DNA of 45,139 bases from Akkermansiaceae bacterium. Lineage in GTDB: Bacteria > Verrucomicrobiota > Verrucomicrobiia > Verrucomicrobiales > Akkermansiaceae. Location: assembly GCA_903827375.1 (NCBI GenBank), contig CAIKHZ010000126.1, positions 1 to 45,139 of the forward strand. The letters are read 5' to 3'. Position 1 is the first letter of the stretch, and every line of letters begins with the position of its first letter. Below, piece by piece: positions 1-8,828 of this stretch. Under the pieces are notes generated by a model. It had not been told where the DNA came from. It made no database searches and was given only the letters and a program-made list of their open reading frames with translations. Both the position numbers and the translations under genes were made by a program.

Positions 1-271
1 CTGTCGGACTACACTCCTCGCGCCGCCACGAATGTGGAAAAGACAGCCCCGCGCATGCAAGCCAAGTTACTCTCCAACTCTATCCGCCCACCCGGCGGTT
101 GCTGCTCGCATGGTAACATTTGAGCTTACACGACCTATGGTGCTTTTGAGGTCGAACACTGAGTTCTGAGGGAGTAGAAAATTGAGGAATTTGGCCTGTA
201 AAGTGGGTTCTGGGCGAGGTGGGGTGTGGGCGTTCCTGGGGCAGGTTCCTCGGGATGTCGAACCCTGAGCT

Positions 272-286
272 CCGGAGGATTCCTCC
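272..286. repeat. 15-bp near-perfect palindrome upstream of hcp
   Basis: CGGAGGA and TCCTCCG flank a single T, giving a two-fold symmetric site typical in size for a dimeric regulator. It sits about 25 bp upstream of the candidate -35 element of hcp, so it could be an operator. No binding protein can be named. It does not resemble an FNR/HcpR-type TTGA-N6-TCAA site. Confidence 0.3.
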
Positions 287-309
287 GTGAGCATGACGAG
301 CCTCGACGC

Positions 310-339
310 TTGCTTGAAAAAAGAAGACAAACTTATCTT
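310..339 (+). promoter_or_regulatory. Candidate sigma70-type promoter of hcp
   Basis: TTGCTT (310-315) and TATCTT (334-339) are separated by 18 bp, in the only clearly AT-rich part of the upstream region. The predicted start point lies about 90 bp before the ATG of hcp, leaving a leader that contains a GC-rich hairpin (377-389, CCCCGC/GCGGGG around one A). Both hexamers are imperfect, so this is a modest prediction. Confidence 0.3.
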
Positions 340-434
340 GATTTATTCTGAGAGTTGCCCCACAACGTCGCTGTTCCCCCGCAGCGGGGTTCGATCATCC
401 CAACAACAACGACTGAATCCCCCCCCTAAACACC

Positions 435-2081
435 ATGAGTATGTATTGTTTTCAATGTCAGGAAGCGTCCAAAGGGATCGCTTGCACCGTCAAGGGCGTA
501 TGCGGCAAAACTGATGAGTTGGCCAATCTGATGGACCTACTGGTGCATCTGCTAAAGGGCATCTCACACTGGACCACGGCTCTGCGCGAACAGACTGGTT
601 TCGAGAGCGAAACGGCCAACAAGTTCATCATCGACGGGCTTTTCGCAACCATCACAAACGCCAATTTTGACCAGAATATCTTCTTGGACAAGATCGCTCA
701 GGCGCTCGACCTTCGGGACTCTCTGGTAGCCAAGGCCGCCGCATCCGGCGTCACCATCGACACCAGTTTCGACGGCAGCACCTGGCACGGCAGCCCGGCC
801 GACTACGCGGACAAGGCGCAACAGGTGGGAGTTCTGCAGGAAGCCGATGCCGACGTGCGCTGCCTCAAGGAACTGACGATTTACGGCATCAAGGGCATGG
901 CTGCCTACCTTGAGCACGCCTCCAACCTCGGCTTTGAAGACCGGTCCCTCGCCGCCTTCATGCAGACGGCCCTTGTCAAAACCACCCAGTCCCTCGCCAT
1001 CGGGGAATTGGTGGCTCTGGTGCTTGAGACCGGCAAACACGGCGTCACCGCCATGGCACTGCTGGATCAGGCGAACACCACCTGCTACGGCAATCCGGAA
1101 ATCTCTCGTGTCAATCTCGGGGTGCGTGGCAATCCAGGCATCCTCATCAGTGGGCACGACCTCAAGGACATGGAAGAACTGCTAGCCCAGACTGATGGCA
1201 GCGGCGTGGACGTTTACACCCACAGTGAGATGCTCCCTGCGAACTATTACCCGGCATTCAAAAAATACCGCCATTTTGTCGGCAACTACGGCAGCAGTTG
1301 GTGGCATCAAAACCAGGACTTCACCAGCTTCAACGGCCCCATCTTATTCACCACCAACTGCATCGTGCCACCCGCTGAAGGGGCCACCTACACTGGGCGA
1401 ATTTACACCACAGGTTCCTCCGGCTTGCCCGGTGCGGGCCACATAGCGCCGCGCGTCAACGGCCAGCCCAAGGATTTTTCGGCCGTCATTGAGCACGCAA
1501 AAACCTGCCAGGCTCCCGTCGAAATCGAAACTGGCGAACTCGTCGGAGGCTTTGCCCATGCGCAGGTGTTCGCCTTGGCAGACAAGGTGGTGGACGCCGT
1601 CAAGAGCGGTGCGATCCGCAAGTTCGTGGTCATGGCCGGCTGTGACGGCCGGATGAAAGGGCGCGACTACTACACTGAGTTTGCGACCAAACTACCGGGC
1701 GACACCGTGATCCTAACAGCAGGATGTGCGAAGTTCCGCTACAACAAACTGGACCTCGGCGATATCGGTGGCATCCCGCGGGTTCTCGATGCGGGCCAGT
1801 GCAACGATTCGTATTCACTGGCGGTCATCGCACTCAAGCTCAAGGAAATCTTTGGCTTGGCTGACATCAACGAGCTGCCCATCGCCTACAACATCGCCTG
1901 GTACGAGCAAAAAGCCGTCATCGTATTGCTGGCACTGCTGCATCTGGGCGTGAAAAACATCCACCTCGGCCCGTCCCTCCCGGCCTTCCTCTCGCCCAAC
2001 GTCACCCAGGTGCTCGTCGATAACTTCGGCATCGCCGGCATCAACACCGTTGACGAAGACCTCCTGCTGATGGTCGGCTGA
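435..2081 (+). CDS. hcp: Hydroxylamine reductase / hybrid cluster protein
   Basis: Cytoplasmic iron-sulfur protein of the prismane family, known to reduce hydroxylamine and, in better studied members, to act on nitric oxide during nitrosative stress. The N-terminus carries the cluster-binding cysteines in the pattern C-x2-C-x8-C-x5-C (Cys5, 8, 17, 23 from the first Met). This is the spacing of the class I, [4Fe-4S] type found in anaerobes rather than the wider enterobacterial pattern. Later Cys-containing segments such as [15 protein letters not shown] and ILTAGCAKF match the ligands of the hybrid cluster. Length (548 aa) is normal for the family. A second ATG six bases downstream (441) would also give a standard N-terminus. 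No hcr reductase gene is adjacent. The gene stands alone and converges on a sigma54-dependent regulator gene. Confidence 0.95.
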   Translation: MSMYCFQCQEASKGIACTVKGVCGKTDELANLMDLLVHLLKGISHWTTALREQTGFESETANKFIIDGLFATITNANFDQNIFLDKIAQALDLRDSLVAKAAASGVTIDTSFDGSTWHGSPADYADKAQQVGVLQEADADVRCLKELTIYGIKGMAAYLEHASNLGFEDRSLAAFMQTALVKTTQSLAIGELVALVLETGKHGVTAMALLDQANTTCYGNPEISRVNLGVRGNPGILISGHDLKDMEELLAQTDGSGVDVYTHSEMLPANYYPAFKKYRHFVGNYGSSWWHQNQDFTSFNGPILFTTNCIVPPAEGATYTGRIYTTGSSGLPGAGHIAPRVNGQPKDFSAVIEHAKTCQAPVEIETGELVGGFAHAQVFALADKVVDAVKSGAIRKFVVMAGCDGRMKGRDYYTEFATKLPGDTVILTAGCAKFRYNKLDLGDIGGIPRVLDAGQCNDSYSLAVIALKLKEIFGLADINELPIAYNIAWYEQKAVIVLLALLHLGVKNIHLGPSLPAFLSPNVTQVLVDNFGIAGINTVDEDLLLMVG

Positions 2082-2087
2082 CCATCA
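2068..2087. terminator. Hairpin at the hcp/response regulator convergent junction
   Basis: TGATGGTC and GACCATCA form a perfect 8-bp stem around the loop GGCT. It overlaps the stop codon of hcp and lies 19 bp beyond the stop of the convergent regulator gene, so it could serve transcripts from either side. No T-run follows on either strand, which makes it weaker than a textbook intrinsic terminator. Confidence 0.45.
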
Positions 2088-2105
2088 AGCGCCGATGAAC
2101 CCGCC

Positions 2106-3473
2106 TTATTTGATGGAGTACTTGTCGAGCATATTATAGACCGTGCGTTCGGCGATGCCTAGTTCACGGGCGGTGCGCGCCTTGTTGCTGTCGTTGCGCT
2201 CATACGCCTCGATGAACGCTTGGCGAGCCACTTCATCGAGTGAGCGCGGCGCGGCGATGGAGGGCATTGCATGCGGACTGCCATTGCTGGCGCCTAGCAG
2301 GGGTCTCATATCGCTTTCGCCGAGTTCCTGAGTGTCAGCAAAGGCAGTGGCCCGTTCTAACACATTCTCAAGCTGCCGGATGTTGCCGGGCCATGACTGG
2401 CGTTGGAGCATCCGCGCGGCCGCCGTGGTGAGAGTCCAAGTAGGCTTGCCGCGTTTGCGGGCGATGCGTTCGAGGATGGCCCGGATCAGTTCGGGCAGGT
2501 CCTCGAGGCGCTCGCGCAGGGCGGGCAAGCGCAGGGCGAGCACATCGAGGCGGTAATAGAGGTCCTCGCGGAAGCCGCCGTCGCGCACCCGGGCCAACAA
2601 ATCCATGTTGGTCGCGGCAATGATCCGGGCATCCGTGCGCAATATCCGGTTGCCTCCCACGCGGAAAAACTCCTGATTTTGTAGGACGGTGAGGAGTTTT
2701 GGTTGGAGTTCGCCGGGCAGGTCGCCGATTTCATCGAGGAAAATGGTCCCCTTGCTTGCCTGTTCGAAGCGCCCCTCCCTGAGAGTGGTGGCGCCGGTGA
2801 AGGCACCCCGTTCGTGCCCGAACAATTCGCTTTCTAGCAACTCGCGCGGCAAGGCTGGGCAACTCACCGGGATGAAAGGTTCGGCGGCTCGCGGGCTGAG
2901 GCGGTGGATTTCGCGTGCTATCAGGGTTTTGCCAGTGCCACTTTCACCTGTTAGAAGGAGGGTAATGTCCAATTGCGCCGCCTTGATCATGCGCTGGTAC
3001 AATTCACGCATACTCTGGCTGCGGGCATGCTTGAGCCCATCCACTCCACACAGCGGCTCGGAGCAGGCATCACGCGCCTCAGCGCTGGATGCCTGCTGTC
3101 GCAAGCGGCATGCCTCCTGAATCACACTGAAGAGGCGCTCCAATTCAAAGGGCTTGGTCAGGTAGTCATCAGCTCCCGCCCGCAGCGCCCGCACCGCAGT
3201 CTCCGCGTCGTTGTGGCCGGTCAACATGATCACCGGCACATCCGGACGGATCTTGCGCAGACGGTCTAACATCTGTACACCGTCGCCGTCCGGCAACCCG
3301 TGATCGAGCACCACCGCCTTGACGTGGGAAGTAAGCAGGAGACAGCCTTCATCTCCTGTATCGGCCGCCACCGGTTGCCAACCGCGGCTTTTCGCTGCCG
3401 TCATTAGCAGGTTTCGAACGGCTTCGTCGTCATCGACAAGTAAGATGTTGGGCTGATTTTCTGATGCAGACAT
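2106..3473 (-). CDS. Sigma54-dependent response regulator (NtrC family)
   Basis: DNA-binding activator of sigma54 promoters controlled by phosphorylation. Residues 8-120 form a receiver domain with the acidic cluster DDD at 14-16, phospho-acceptor Asp57 (VVLDHGLPDGDG), Thr85 and Lys107. The central AAA+ domain has Walker A GESGTGKT (176-183), the sigma54-contacting GAFTGA loop (223-228) and a Walker B segment IFLDEIGD. The C-terminus carries a Fis-type helix-turn-helix (KARTARELGIAERTVYNML). All key residues are intact, so it should be a working activator. It lies downstream of, and on the same strand as, the duplicated histidine kinase operon, but a terminator-like hairpin and another gene intervene. 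A link to those kinases or to hcp is conjecture. No convincing TGGCAC-N5-TTGC promoter was seen in the window. Confidence 0.93.
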   Translation of the reverse strand: MSASENQPNILLVDDDEAVRNLLMTAAKSRGWQPVAADTGDEGCLLLTSHVKAVVLDHGLPDGDGVQMLDRLRKIRPDVPVIMLTGHNDAETAVRALRAGADDYLTKPFELERLFSVIQEACRLRQQASSAEARDACSEPLCGVDGLKHARSQSMRELYQRMIKAAQLDITLLLTGESGTGKTLIAREIHRLSPRAAEPFIPVSCPALPRELLESELFGHERGAFTGATTLREGRFEQASKGTIFLDEIGDLPGELQPKLLTVLQNQEFFRVGGNRILRTDARIIAATNMDLLARVRDGGFREDLYYRLDVLALRLPALRERLEDLPELIRAILERIARKRGKPTWTLTTAAARMLQRQSWPGNIRQLENVLERATAFADTQELGESDMRPLLGASNGSPHAMPSIAAPRSLDEVARQAFIEAYERNDSNKARTARELGIAERTVYNMLDKYSIK

Positions 3474-3483
3474 AATGGAGGAA

Positions 3484-3501
3484 CCGCCTGTTAACGGGCG
3501 G
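3484..3501. repeat. Inverted repeat in the leader of the sigma54 regulator gene
   Basis: CCGCCT and GGGCGG flank the palindrome GTTAAC (one T-G wobble in the stem), ending about 10 bp before the ATG of the regulator gene. It could be an operator or a leader hairpin. No T-run makes a terminator unlikely. Confidence 0.3.
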
Positions 3502-3577
3502 CAAGACCCTAAGTCTCAACAGCAGCGCAGGCAAGCGACAACATTGCAAAGTTTACTAAGTGAAAGTACTGAAACCT

Positions 3578-4066
3578 TCAAAATTGCACGGAGATGCCAA
3601 TATTCTGGCGCTGCCCAACATCACGAGTTTTGCGCCACTTACTTACGCTGGCGAGCCATCCGGCATGGATTGCCCAGATTTGCAGAACCGCCACCGGCAG
3701 GCCCGGCAGGGAGATCCACAGCCAATTCCCGGGCAAGTAATCCATTTCAAACAGCCAAATGACCGCCAAGGACACCAGTCCCTGCAAGACGGCGGTGACA
3801 AACCACGAGGATTTGCCGCCCTTGTGGCAGCGCAGGCTACTAAAGTAACTCAAGCTCATTGCGCCGAGCAGCACACCGATCCCGCGCAACCACAGCAACC
3901 CTTGGTCGGAAGGCGGCTTCAGCAACAAAATTTTCACGAGAAACTCTGGAAACACCACTAGCAACACGCATAACAGCGCGTTCGCCAGCCCCATGAAAGT
4001 GGCCCAAAATTCAACTAATTTGACCTTTTGTCGGATACGCCGCTCATTTTTTTCGTGGAAACCCAT
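3578..4066 (-). CDS. Small integral membrane protein of unknown function
   Basis: I do not recognise a family. The ATG at 4066 gives 162 residues beginning MGFHEKNERRIRQKVK; an upstream in-frame TTG at 4120 would add 18 residues but is less likely. A basic N-terminal segment is followed by about four hydrophobic stretches: FWATFMGLANALLCVLLVVF, then GLLWLRGIGVLLGAMSLSYF, then FVTAVLQGLVSLAVIWLF and LWISLPGLPVAVLQIWAIH. This indicates a four-helix inner-membrane protein. It lies between a terminator-like hairpin upstream (end of the kinase operon) and the sigma54 regulator gene, so it is probably transcribed on its own or with the regulator. Confidence 0.7.
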   Translation of the reverse strand: MGFHEKNERRIRQKVKLVEFWATFMGLANALLCVLLVVFPEFLVKILLLKPPSDQGLLWLRGIGVLLGAMSLSYFSSLRCHKGGKSSWFVTAVLQGLVSLAVIWLFEMDYLPGNWLWISLPGLPVAVLQIWAIHAGWLASVSKWRKTRDVGQRQNIGISVQF

Positions 4067-4128
4067 AGCAGAAACGTTGGTTTGTTCATTAGTGGCAGAA
4101 TCCGTGCCAAATTTCAACAATTCGCAAA

Positions 4129-4149
4129 ATCCCTTGGTATCAAAGGGAT
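4129..4149 (-). terminator. Terminator-like hairpin after the kinase operon
   Basis: Read on the minus strand, ATCCCTT pairs perfectly with AAGGGAT around a 7-nt loop, and the 3' arm runs into a short T-run (ATTTTG). It lies about 100 bp beyond the last stop codon of the kinase operon and before the ATG of the membrane protein gene, which suits an operon end. The T-run is short, so termination may be partial. Confidence 0.5.
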
Positions 4150-4249
4150 GCCGCAGATTTGCTCCGGGTCAAGTCGAGCCGTTAGACCTGCAAACCATTC
4201 AGGCCCCTGTCAGTTTTTCAGGGCTTGGTTCTGAGGCGTAAACTGAGAC

Positions 4250-5371
4250 TTATGGAGCGACGCTCGGCAATTGGCACCAGAACGTGCTTCCCGAGCCCGG
4301 TTCACTGGCCACTCCGATGCTGCCGTTTTGGGCTTCAGTGGCCAATTTGCAAAATGCCAGGCCCAATCCGGTGGAAGCACAGGTTTTGCCGAATGGCTGG
4401 TGAAGCACGGAGAATTTATCGAATATGAGTGACTGATCATCTGCGGCGATACCCGGCCCGTGGTCACGCACCCAGAGGCGAACGCCACCACCAGGGACGG
4501 GAGCGGCACCGAGTTCGATTGGGCCGCTGTTTGGGGCGTACTTGATGGCGTTGGTGAGCAGATTGGCGATGATTCGAACGGTTAGATTCACATCACAGAA
4601 CAATGGCGGACAAGCCTCGTCGATTCGTTCACAGATGGACTGCGAGCTGGCTGGATCGAGCACCTGTGCATGCGCGCCTCGAAAAACATCGTCCACCGAA
4701 ACCACCGCCAAATGCAGTGAAATGCTGGTGTTTTCAATGCGGCTCAAATCCACCACGGCAGAGACCATTTGGCTGAGCACACGCACTCCGCGACTGGCGG
4801 CTCGCAGGCTTTCGTTCGCCCCGCCCAAGGATTGATCGGGGCTGCTGCCGCTGAGGATTTGCAAATGACCGTCGATCACCTGCAAGGGGCTGCGCATGTC
4901 ATGCACCAGCATGTGGGTGAGTAGGTCCCGGTGGCGCTCCAACTGGAGGAGCCGGGCATGCTCGGCAGCAAGCTGGAGGTAAGCGCCGCGCAGGGCGACG
5001 TGGGTGCGCACCCGGGCCAGCACCTCGGGTTTGCGGAAGGGCTTGGCAATGTAATCGACGCCGCCGCATTCCAAGCCCGCCGCGATATCCTCTGCGGCCG
5101 ACAGCGCACTGATGAAAAGAATCGGGATATCCCGCAGGCCATCGTCCGCCTTGAAGCGGCGGCATACCTCGTGGCCGTCCAGGCCCGGCATGCGCACATC
5201 TAGCAACACAAGATCCGGCGCTTGTTGGCGGGCGGCTGCCAGCGCGAGTTCGCCGCAGGGAAAGGCCGACACCAGATAGCCCGCTTGGGTTAGGAGCGCT
5301 TCGAGAACATTCAAGTTCTCCGGCTCGTCATCCACAATCATGATCCACGCCGCTGGGGCCTTTTCGTTCAT
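4250..5371 (-). CDS. Receiver-histidine kinase hybrid (second cassette)
   Basis: Soluble two-component protein of 373 residues. An N-terminal receiver domain (about 10-125; acidic pair at 14-15, Asp58 in LLDVRMPGLDG, Lys110 in IAKPF) is followed by a coiled linker and a HisKA domain with His157 in LVHDMRSP. The HATPase domain has an N-box (IIANLLTNAIKYAP), G1 (DHGPGIA), an F-box-like IFDKF and G2 (STGLGLAF). It should be catalytically competent. Its start overlaps the stop of the large upstream kinase by ATGA, implying translational coupling. It is a paralogue of the gene at 8829-10010: the receiver domains share a long run of sequence (DDEPENLNVLE and PGxDGxEVCRRFKAD). Having the receiver first means kinase output could be controlled by phosphate from its partner. 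Confidence 0.92.
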   Translation of the reverse strand: MNEKAPAAWIMIVDDEPENLNVLEALLTQAGYLVSAFPCGELALAAARQQAPDLVLLDVRMPGLDGHEVCRRFKADDGLRDIPILFISALSAAEDIAAGLECGGVDYIAKPFRKPEVLARVRTHVALRGAYLQLAAEHARLLQLERHRDLLTHMLVHDMRSPLQVIDGHLQILSGSSPDQSLGGANESLRAASRGVRVLSQMVSAVVDLSRIENTSISLHLAVVSVDDVFRGAHAQVLDPASSQSICERIDEACPPLFCDVNLTVRIIANLLTNAIKYAPNSGPIELGAAPVPGGGVRLWVRDHGPGIAADDQSLIFDKFSVLHQPFGKTCASTGLGLAFCKLATEAQNGSIGVASEPGSGSTFWCQLPSVAP

Positions 5372-8300
5372 AGGTTATTTCCTTTCACATCGTCAAGCAA
5401 GGCACCCAAGCGCTCATAGGCGTAGGCGTTGACCAGTCCACTGAGTTGTGCCGCAAGCGCCGGTTGGGTAGCGGTCAATTCTGCGAGCCACTCGCGCAAG
5501 CGCCGGATATCGCCGCGGCGGAGCGCCACGGCGAGCGAGTGGCGCAGCTCCGCAGGCAAAGATGCCAGCGAGATGACGTCGCTGGGAGCGGTGGCAGTGG
5601 CCACCTGATGATAGACGTAGCGCACGCCGGTGAGTCGGCCGATTTCCGCCAACAGATCTTCCCGCCACACGGGCTTGGAGATAAAGCCGTCCACCCCGGC
5701 GGCAAGCGCCTGTGCCCGGTCTTCGGCCGCGCCGGCGGCCGTTACCATCAGCACCCGCAGTGAGCCACCACCTGGCAACTCGCGCAAATGGCCAAGCGTC
5801 TCATAGCCGTCCATCCCAGGCATCTGCCGGTCCAGCAACACCAAATCCGTGCCGCAGCCCTCCTCGAACCGCTGCAAGGCGTGTGCGCCGCTCGCCACCA
5901 CTTCGACAGCAAACCCCGCTGCCACAAGCATTTCAACGAGCATGGCGCGGTTTTCAGGGTCGTCGTCCACCACCAAGATGCGGCACTCGGGCTGTTGCGG
6001 AGCGAGCTCCAGCACCTTGGACCGATGGTGGGATTCGCTATCGTGGCTGGCATCCCGCAAGCCAAAGGTGACCCGGAAGCAGCTCTCGCCTCCAAGCCGG
6101 CTGGTCACGGTGACATCCCCACCGAGCGCCCGTGCAAAGCGGCGGCTCAAGGGCAGACCCAGGCCGGTGCCTTTACCGCTGCGGCGGCCGTCTTCCGCCT
6201 GCTCAAAAACCTCGAAGATGCGTTCCAAGTCGGCTTCCTCGATCCCACAACCACTGTCCTCGACGTCCACCGCAACGAGCGGTGTGCCGGACACGGCCTC
6301 AGCCACCACAGACGCCGCCATCCGCACGCTGCCTTTGGGGGTGAATTTGAATGCATTGCCCACGAGATTGACGAGAATTTGGCGGATTTTGCCTTGGTCG
6401 CTGTGGATAAATCGAGGGACGTTGGGGCTGAGTTCCAGCATCAGGTCAGGTGCCCCGACTAGGCTGGCAAACATCAAGCGCACGTCCTCCAGGACTCGAT
6501 AGAAATCAAAATCCTCCGGCTTGAGCGTCAGCGGTTGGGAATCACTGCGCACCAATTCAAGCAAATCGGTGACCAAGGTGAGCAGGTGTTCGCCGCTGCG
6601 GTTGATGGCGCTGAGGCGTCCACTTTTCGCGCAACTCCGACAATCCAGTTCCATGATCTGGGAATAACCGAGGATGGCGTTGAGAGGGGTGCGGATTTCA
6701 TGCGACATGTTGGCCAGGAACAAGCTCTTGGCGGCCACCGCCGCCTGTGCCGCGACGCTGGCATCGGTCAGACGCAGCTGCAGTTCTCGGGCTTCACTTT
6801 CCATCCGACGGCGGGCTTCAAAGTTGGCATAGAGTTGCGCCAGCACACCTAGCAACGCCTCTTCTTCCGCCGTCCATTTCCCCTTGCTCTCCAGATTTTC
6901 AAAACTCATGAATCCCCAACAGTCACCGTCATGCATCAGCGGTTGGCTCACCAGCGAGCAAATCCCCCGCGCTTTGAGTCTCTGGCGAAGCAGGCTGGCG
7001 GCCGGCAAGCTATCCGCATCGGCAGTGCTCACCAACTCGCCACGCCGGTGTCCCTCAGTCGCGTCGGAGATTTGGTCGATGGCCACCGCCTGCGAATTGC
7101 CAATGGTCGATGCCACACCCGGAGCACACCACTCATGAGTGTTAGAAAACGTCCCGGCATCAAAATCGTAGGAGAACAACTTGGCGCGATCCACGCCGAT
7201 GAGTCGTCCCATCAATGCCAGCGACTCGTTGATGGCAGCGTCCTGGGCCTCGAGCGGCACGTTGACAAACTTGGTGGCGAGACGGAGCAATTCACGTTGG
7301 ATGACCGAAAGTCTGGCAAACTCGATCTCCACCTGTCTGCGCGCCGAAATGTCCTTGAGCGTGCCAATCATGCGCTCCGCTTGGTCGGCCCCATCGCGAG
7401 TCACCACACAGCCTCGATCCAGCACCCATTTCCATGAGCCATCCTTGCACCTCATCCGATACTCACAGACGTAGGCAACACTTGGATCGGCAAGGTGCGC
7501 GTTCAATTGTTCCAACACCCCTGGCTTGTCGTCGGGATGAACCCGCGTGTTCCACTCTTCCAACCCCTCGCCAAGCTCGTTTTCGGCATACCCGAGCAGC
7601 CGCTTCCAACTCTTGGTGTAAACCACTTTGCCAGCGCCCATGTTCCAATCCCAGACACCGTCGCCAGCGCCTTCGAGGGCATATTTCCAGCGCTCCTCGC
7701 TCTGGCTCAAATCCTTGGTCAGACGCCGGGCCAAAACTTCGACTTTGCCCCGGGTACTGTACAACGAGTGCACCAAGCCAGCCAAAAGCAGGCTGCTGAG
7801 CACGCCTCCGCAACCCACCAACCAAGCCTTGCTGTAGTCCGTTCCACCGCCTGGTCCGGTGGATCTAACAAAGCTCAGCAGCCAGTCGTGACCTGCTGAT
7901 CTAACCGACACCTTGCTGCACATGAGAGTGGCAGCAGCGGGCAGCTTGCTACTGCCCGGCGTGCTGTCGTAGAGCAAGGCGGCGGGAGTGGCTTCGGTGC
8001 CATCGAAGATTTTCAGATGGATTTGGCGTGCATCCTTCGATTCGCGGCGACCCAAAACCCCGTGCATCAGGTCATTCATCCGGTACGGGCTGTAAACCCA
8101 GCCCATGATGGCAGCGCGGCGCTCGGCGAGCGTGGCTCGGGCTTCACCCATCCGATAGACTGGGGCGTACATCAGGGTGCCGGTCTGCACGTCTTGGCCA
8201 TCCTCTTGGACCAGCATGACTTTGCCGGAGAGGACGGTGGCGTCCTCATCGCGGGCTTGTTCCATGGCGGCGCGGCGCACGGGTTCTGCGAGCATGTCGT

Positions 8301-8763
8301 AGCCGAAGGCACGCAGGTTGCGTCCGGAGAAGGGTTCGAGGAAAACGATGGACGAATAGACATCGCGCTCGCCCTCCGGCCAGATCCGGTACTCAGAAAA
8401 CCCCTCGTCACGGATTTCGCGCAGGTGAGCGGCTAGTTGCTCGCGCGGCACCAACTTGGCAAATCCAATCCCCTGAATGCCCGGCAATGTCTGATCCACT
8501 TTCTGGCGCTTCGCAAATTCATGCCACTCCTCGCGGTCCACCTCGTCCCGATGGGCAAAAAATCCCGCACCGCTGCGAAGGATTTGTTCGTGAGCGTGAA
8601 GGCGCTCTTCGACCCTCGCTCGCAGGGCCTCACAGGCAAACTTGAAATCCTGCTCTGCCTCTTCGTCCAGCACAGCCATCATGAGATCGCAGGCCAGACC
8701 CGTGAAGCATAGGCCGAACCCGAGCAAGAGCCATGCCTGCCATGAGCCGACGCGCCGAAACAT
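5368..8763 (-). CDS. Membrane hybrid histidine kinase with CHASE sensor
   Basis: Large sensor of 1131 residues from the ATG at 8763 (an in-frame TTG at 8808 would add 15). A first membrane helix (about 8-28) and a second (about 312-335) bracket an extracytoplasmic CHASE-type domain (about 60-270, with FFAHRDEVDREEW and PGIQGIGFAKLVPR). Then follow a PAS/PAC module (about 365-480), a GAF domain (about 490-655, with NTHEWCAPGV), HisKA with His688 in MSHEIRTPLNAIL, HATPase (NLVGNAFKFTP, DSGCGIE, GTGLGLPLS) and a receiver with Asp978 (LLDRQMPGMDG). The last 75 residues form a small helical module without a histidine, so it is not an HPt domain. It is the second gene in a duplicated cassette and a paralogue of the kinase at 10007-13189 from the GAF domain onward. 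Confidence 0.93.
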   Translation of the reverse strand: MFRRVGSWQAWLLLGFGLCFTGLACDLMMAVLDEEAEQDFKFACEALRARVEERLHAHEQILRSGAGFFAHRDEVDREEWHEFAKRQKVDQTLPGIQGIGFAKLVPREQLAAHLREIRDEGFSEYRIWPEGERDVYSSIVFLEPFSGRNLRAFGYDMLAEPVRRAAMEQARDEDATVLSGKVMLVQEDGQDVQTGTLMYAPVYRMGEARATLAERRAAIMGWVYSPYRMNDLMHGVLGRRESKDARQIHLKIFDGTEATPAALLYDSTPGSSKLPAAATLMCSKVSVRSAGHDWLLSFVRSTGPGGGTDYSKAWLVGCGGVLSSLLLAGLVHSLYSTRGKVEVLARRLTKDLSQSEERWKYALEGAGDGVWDWNMGAGKVVYTKSWKRLLGYAENELGEGLEEWNTRVHPDDKPGVLEQLNAHLADPSVAYVCEYRMRCKDGSWKWVLDRGCVVTRDGADQAERMIGTLKDISARRQVEIEFARLSVIQRELLRLATKFVNVPLEAQDAAINESLALMGRLIGVDRAKLFSYDFDAGTFSNTHEWCAPGVASTIGNSQAVAIDQISDATEGHRRGELVSTADADSLPAASLLRQRLKARGICSLVSQPLMHDGDCWGFMSFENLESKGKWTAEEEALLGVLAQLYANFEARRRMESEARELQLRLTDASVAAQAAVAAKSLFLANMSHEIRTPLNAILGYSQIMELDCRSCAKSGRLSAINRSGEHLLTLVTDLLELVRSDSQPLTLKPEDFDFYRVLEDVRLMFASLVGAPDLMLELSPNVPRFIHSDQGKIRQILVNLVGNAFKFTPKGSVRMAASVVAEAVSGTPLVAVDVEDSGCGIEEADLERIFEVFEQAEDGRRSGKGTGLGLPLSRRFARALGGDVTVTSRLGGESCFRVTFGLRDASHDSESHHRSKVLELAPQQPECRILVVDDDPENRAMLVEMLVAAGFAVEVVASGAHALQRFEEGCGTDLVLLDRQMPGMDGYETLGHLRELPGGGSLRVLMVTAAGAAEDRAQALAAGVDGFISKPVWREDLLAEIGRLTGVRYVYHQVATATAPSDVISLASLPAELRHSLAVALRRGDIRRLREWLAELTATQPALAAQLSGLVNAYAYERLGALLDDVKGNNL

Positions 8764-8828
8764 GCGGCGGCGGATGCGAGTGGCAACTTGACTCTGTGGC
8801 GGATTCAAAGACTTCAGGGGCCTGGATT

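Larger units (their letters stand above)
1..434. other. Intergenic region upstream of hcp
   Basis: No convincing coding region is visible; short open frames here have no recognisable motifs and unnatural composition. The stretch holds two compact inverted repeats (272-286 and 377-389) and an AT-rich segment around 310-345 that could contain the hcp promoter. Whether a gene ends to the left of position 1 cannot be judged from this window. Confidence 0.6.

Noticed and set aside
67-330. 87-codon minus-strand frame upstream of hcp
   Set aside because: No homology, no natural start context and atypical composition; treated as noncoding.
1931-1948. TGGCAC-N5 sequence resembling a sigma54 promoter
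   Set aside because: The -12 element TTGC is missing and it lies inside hcp.
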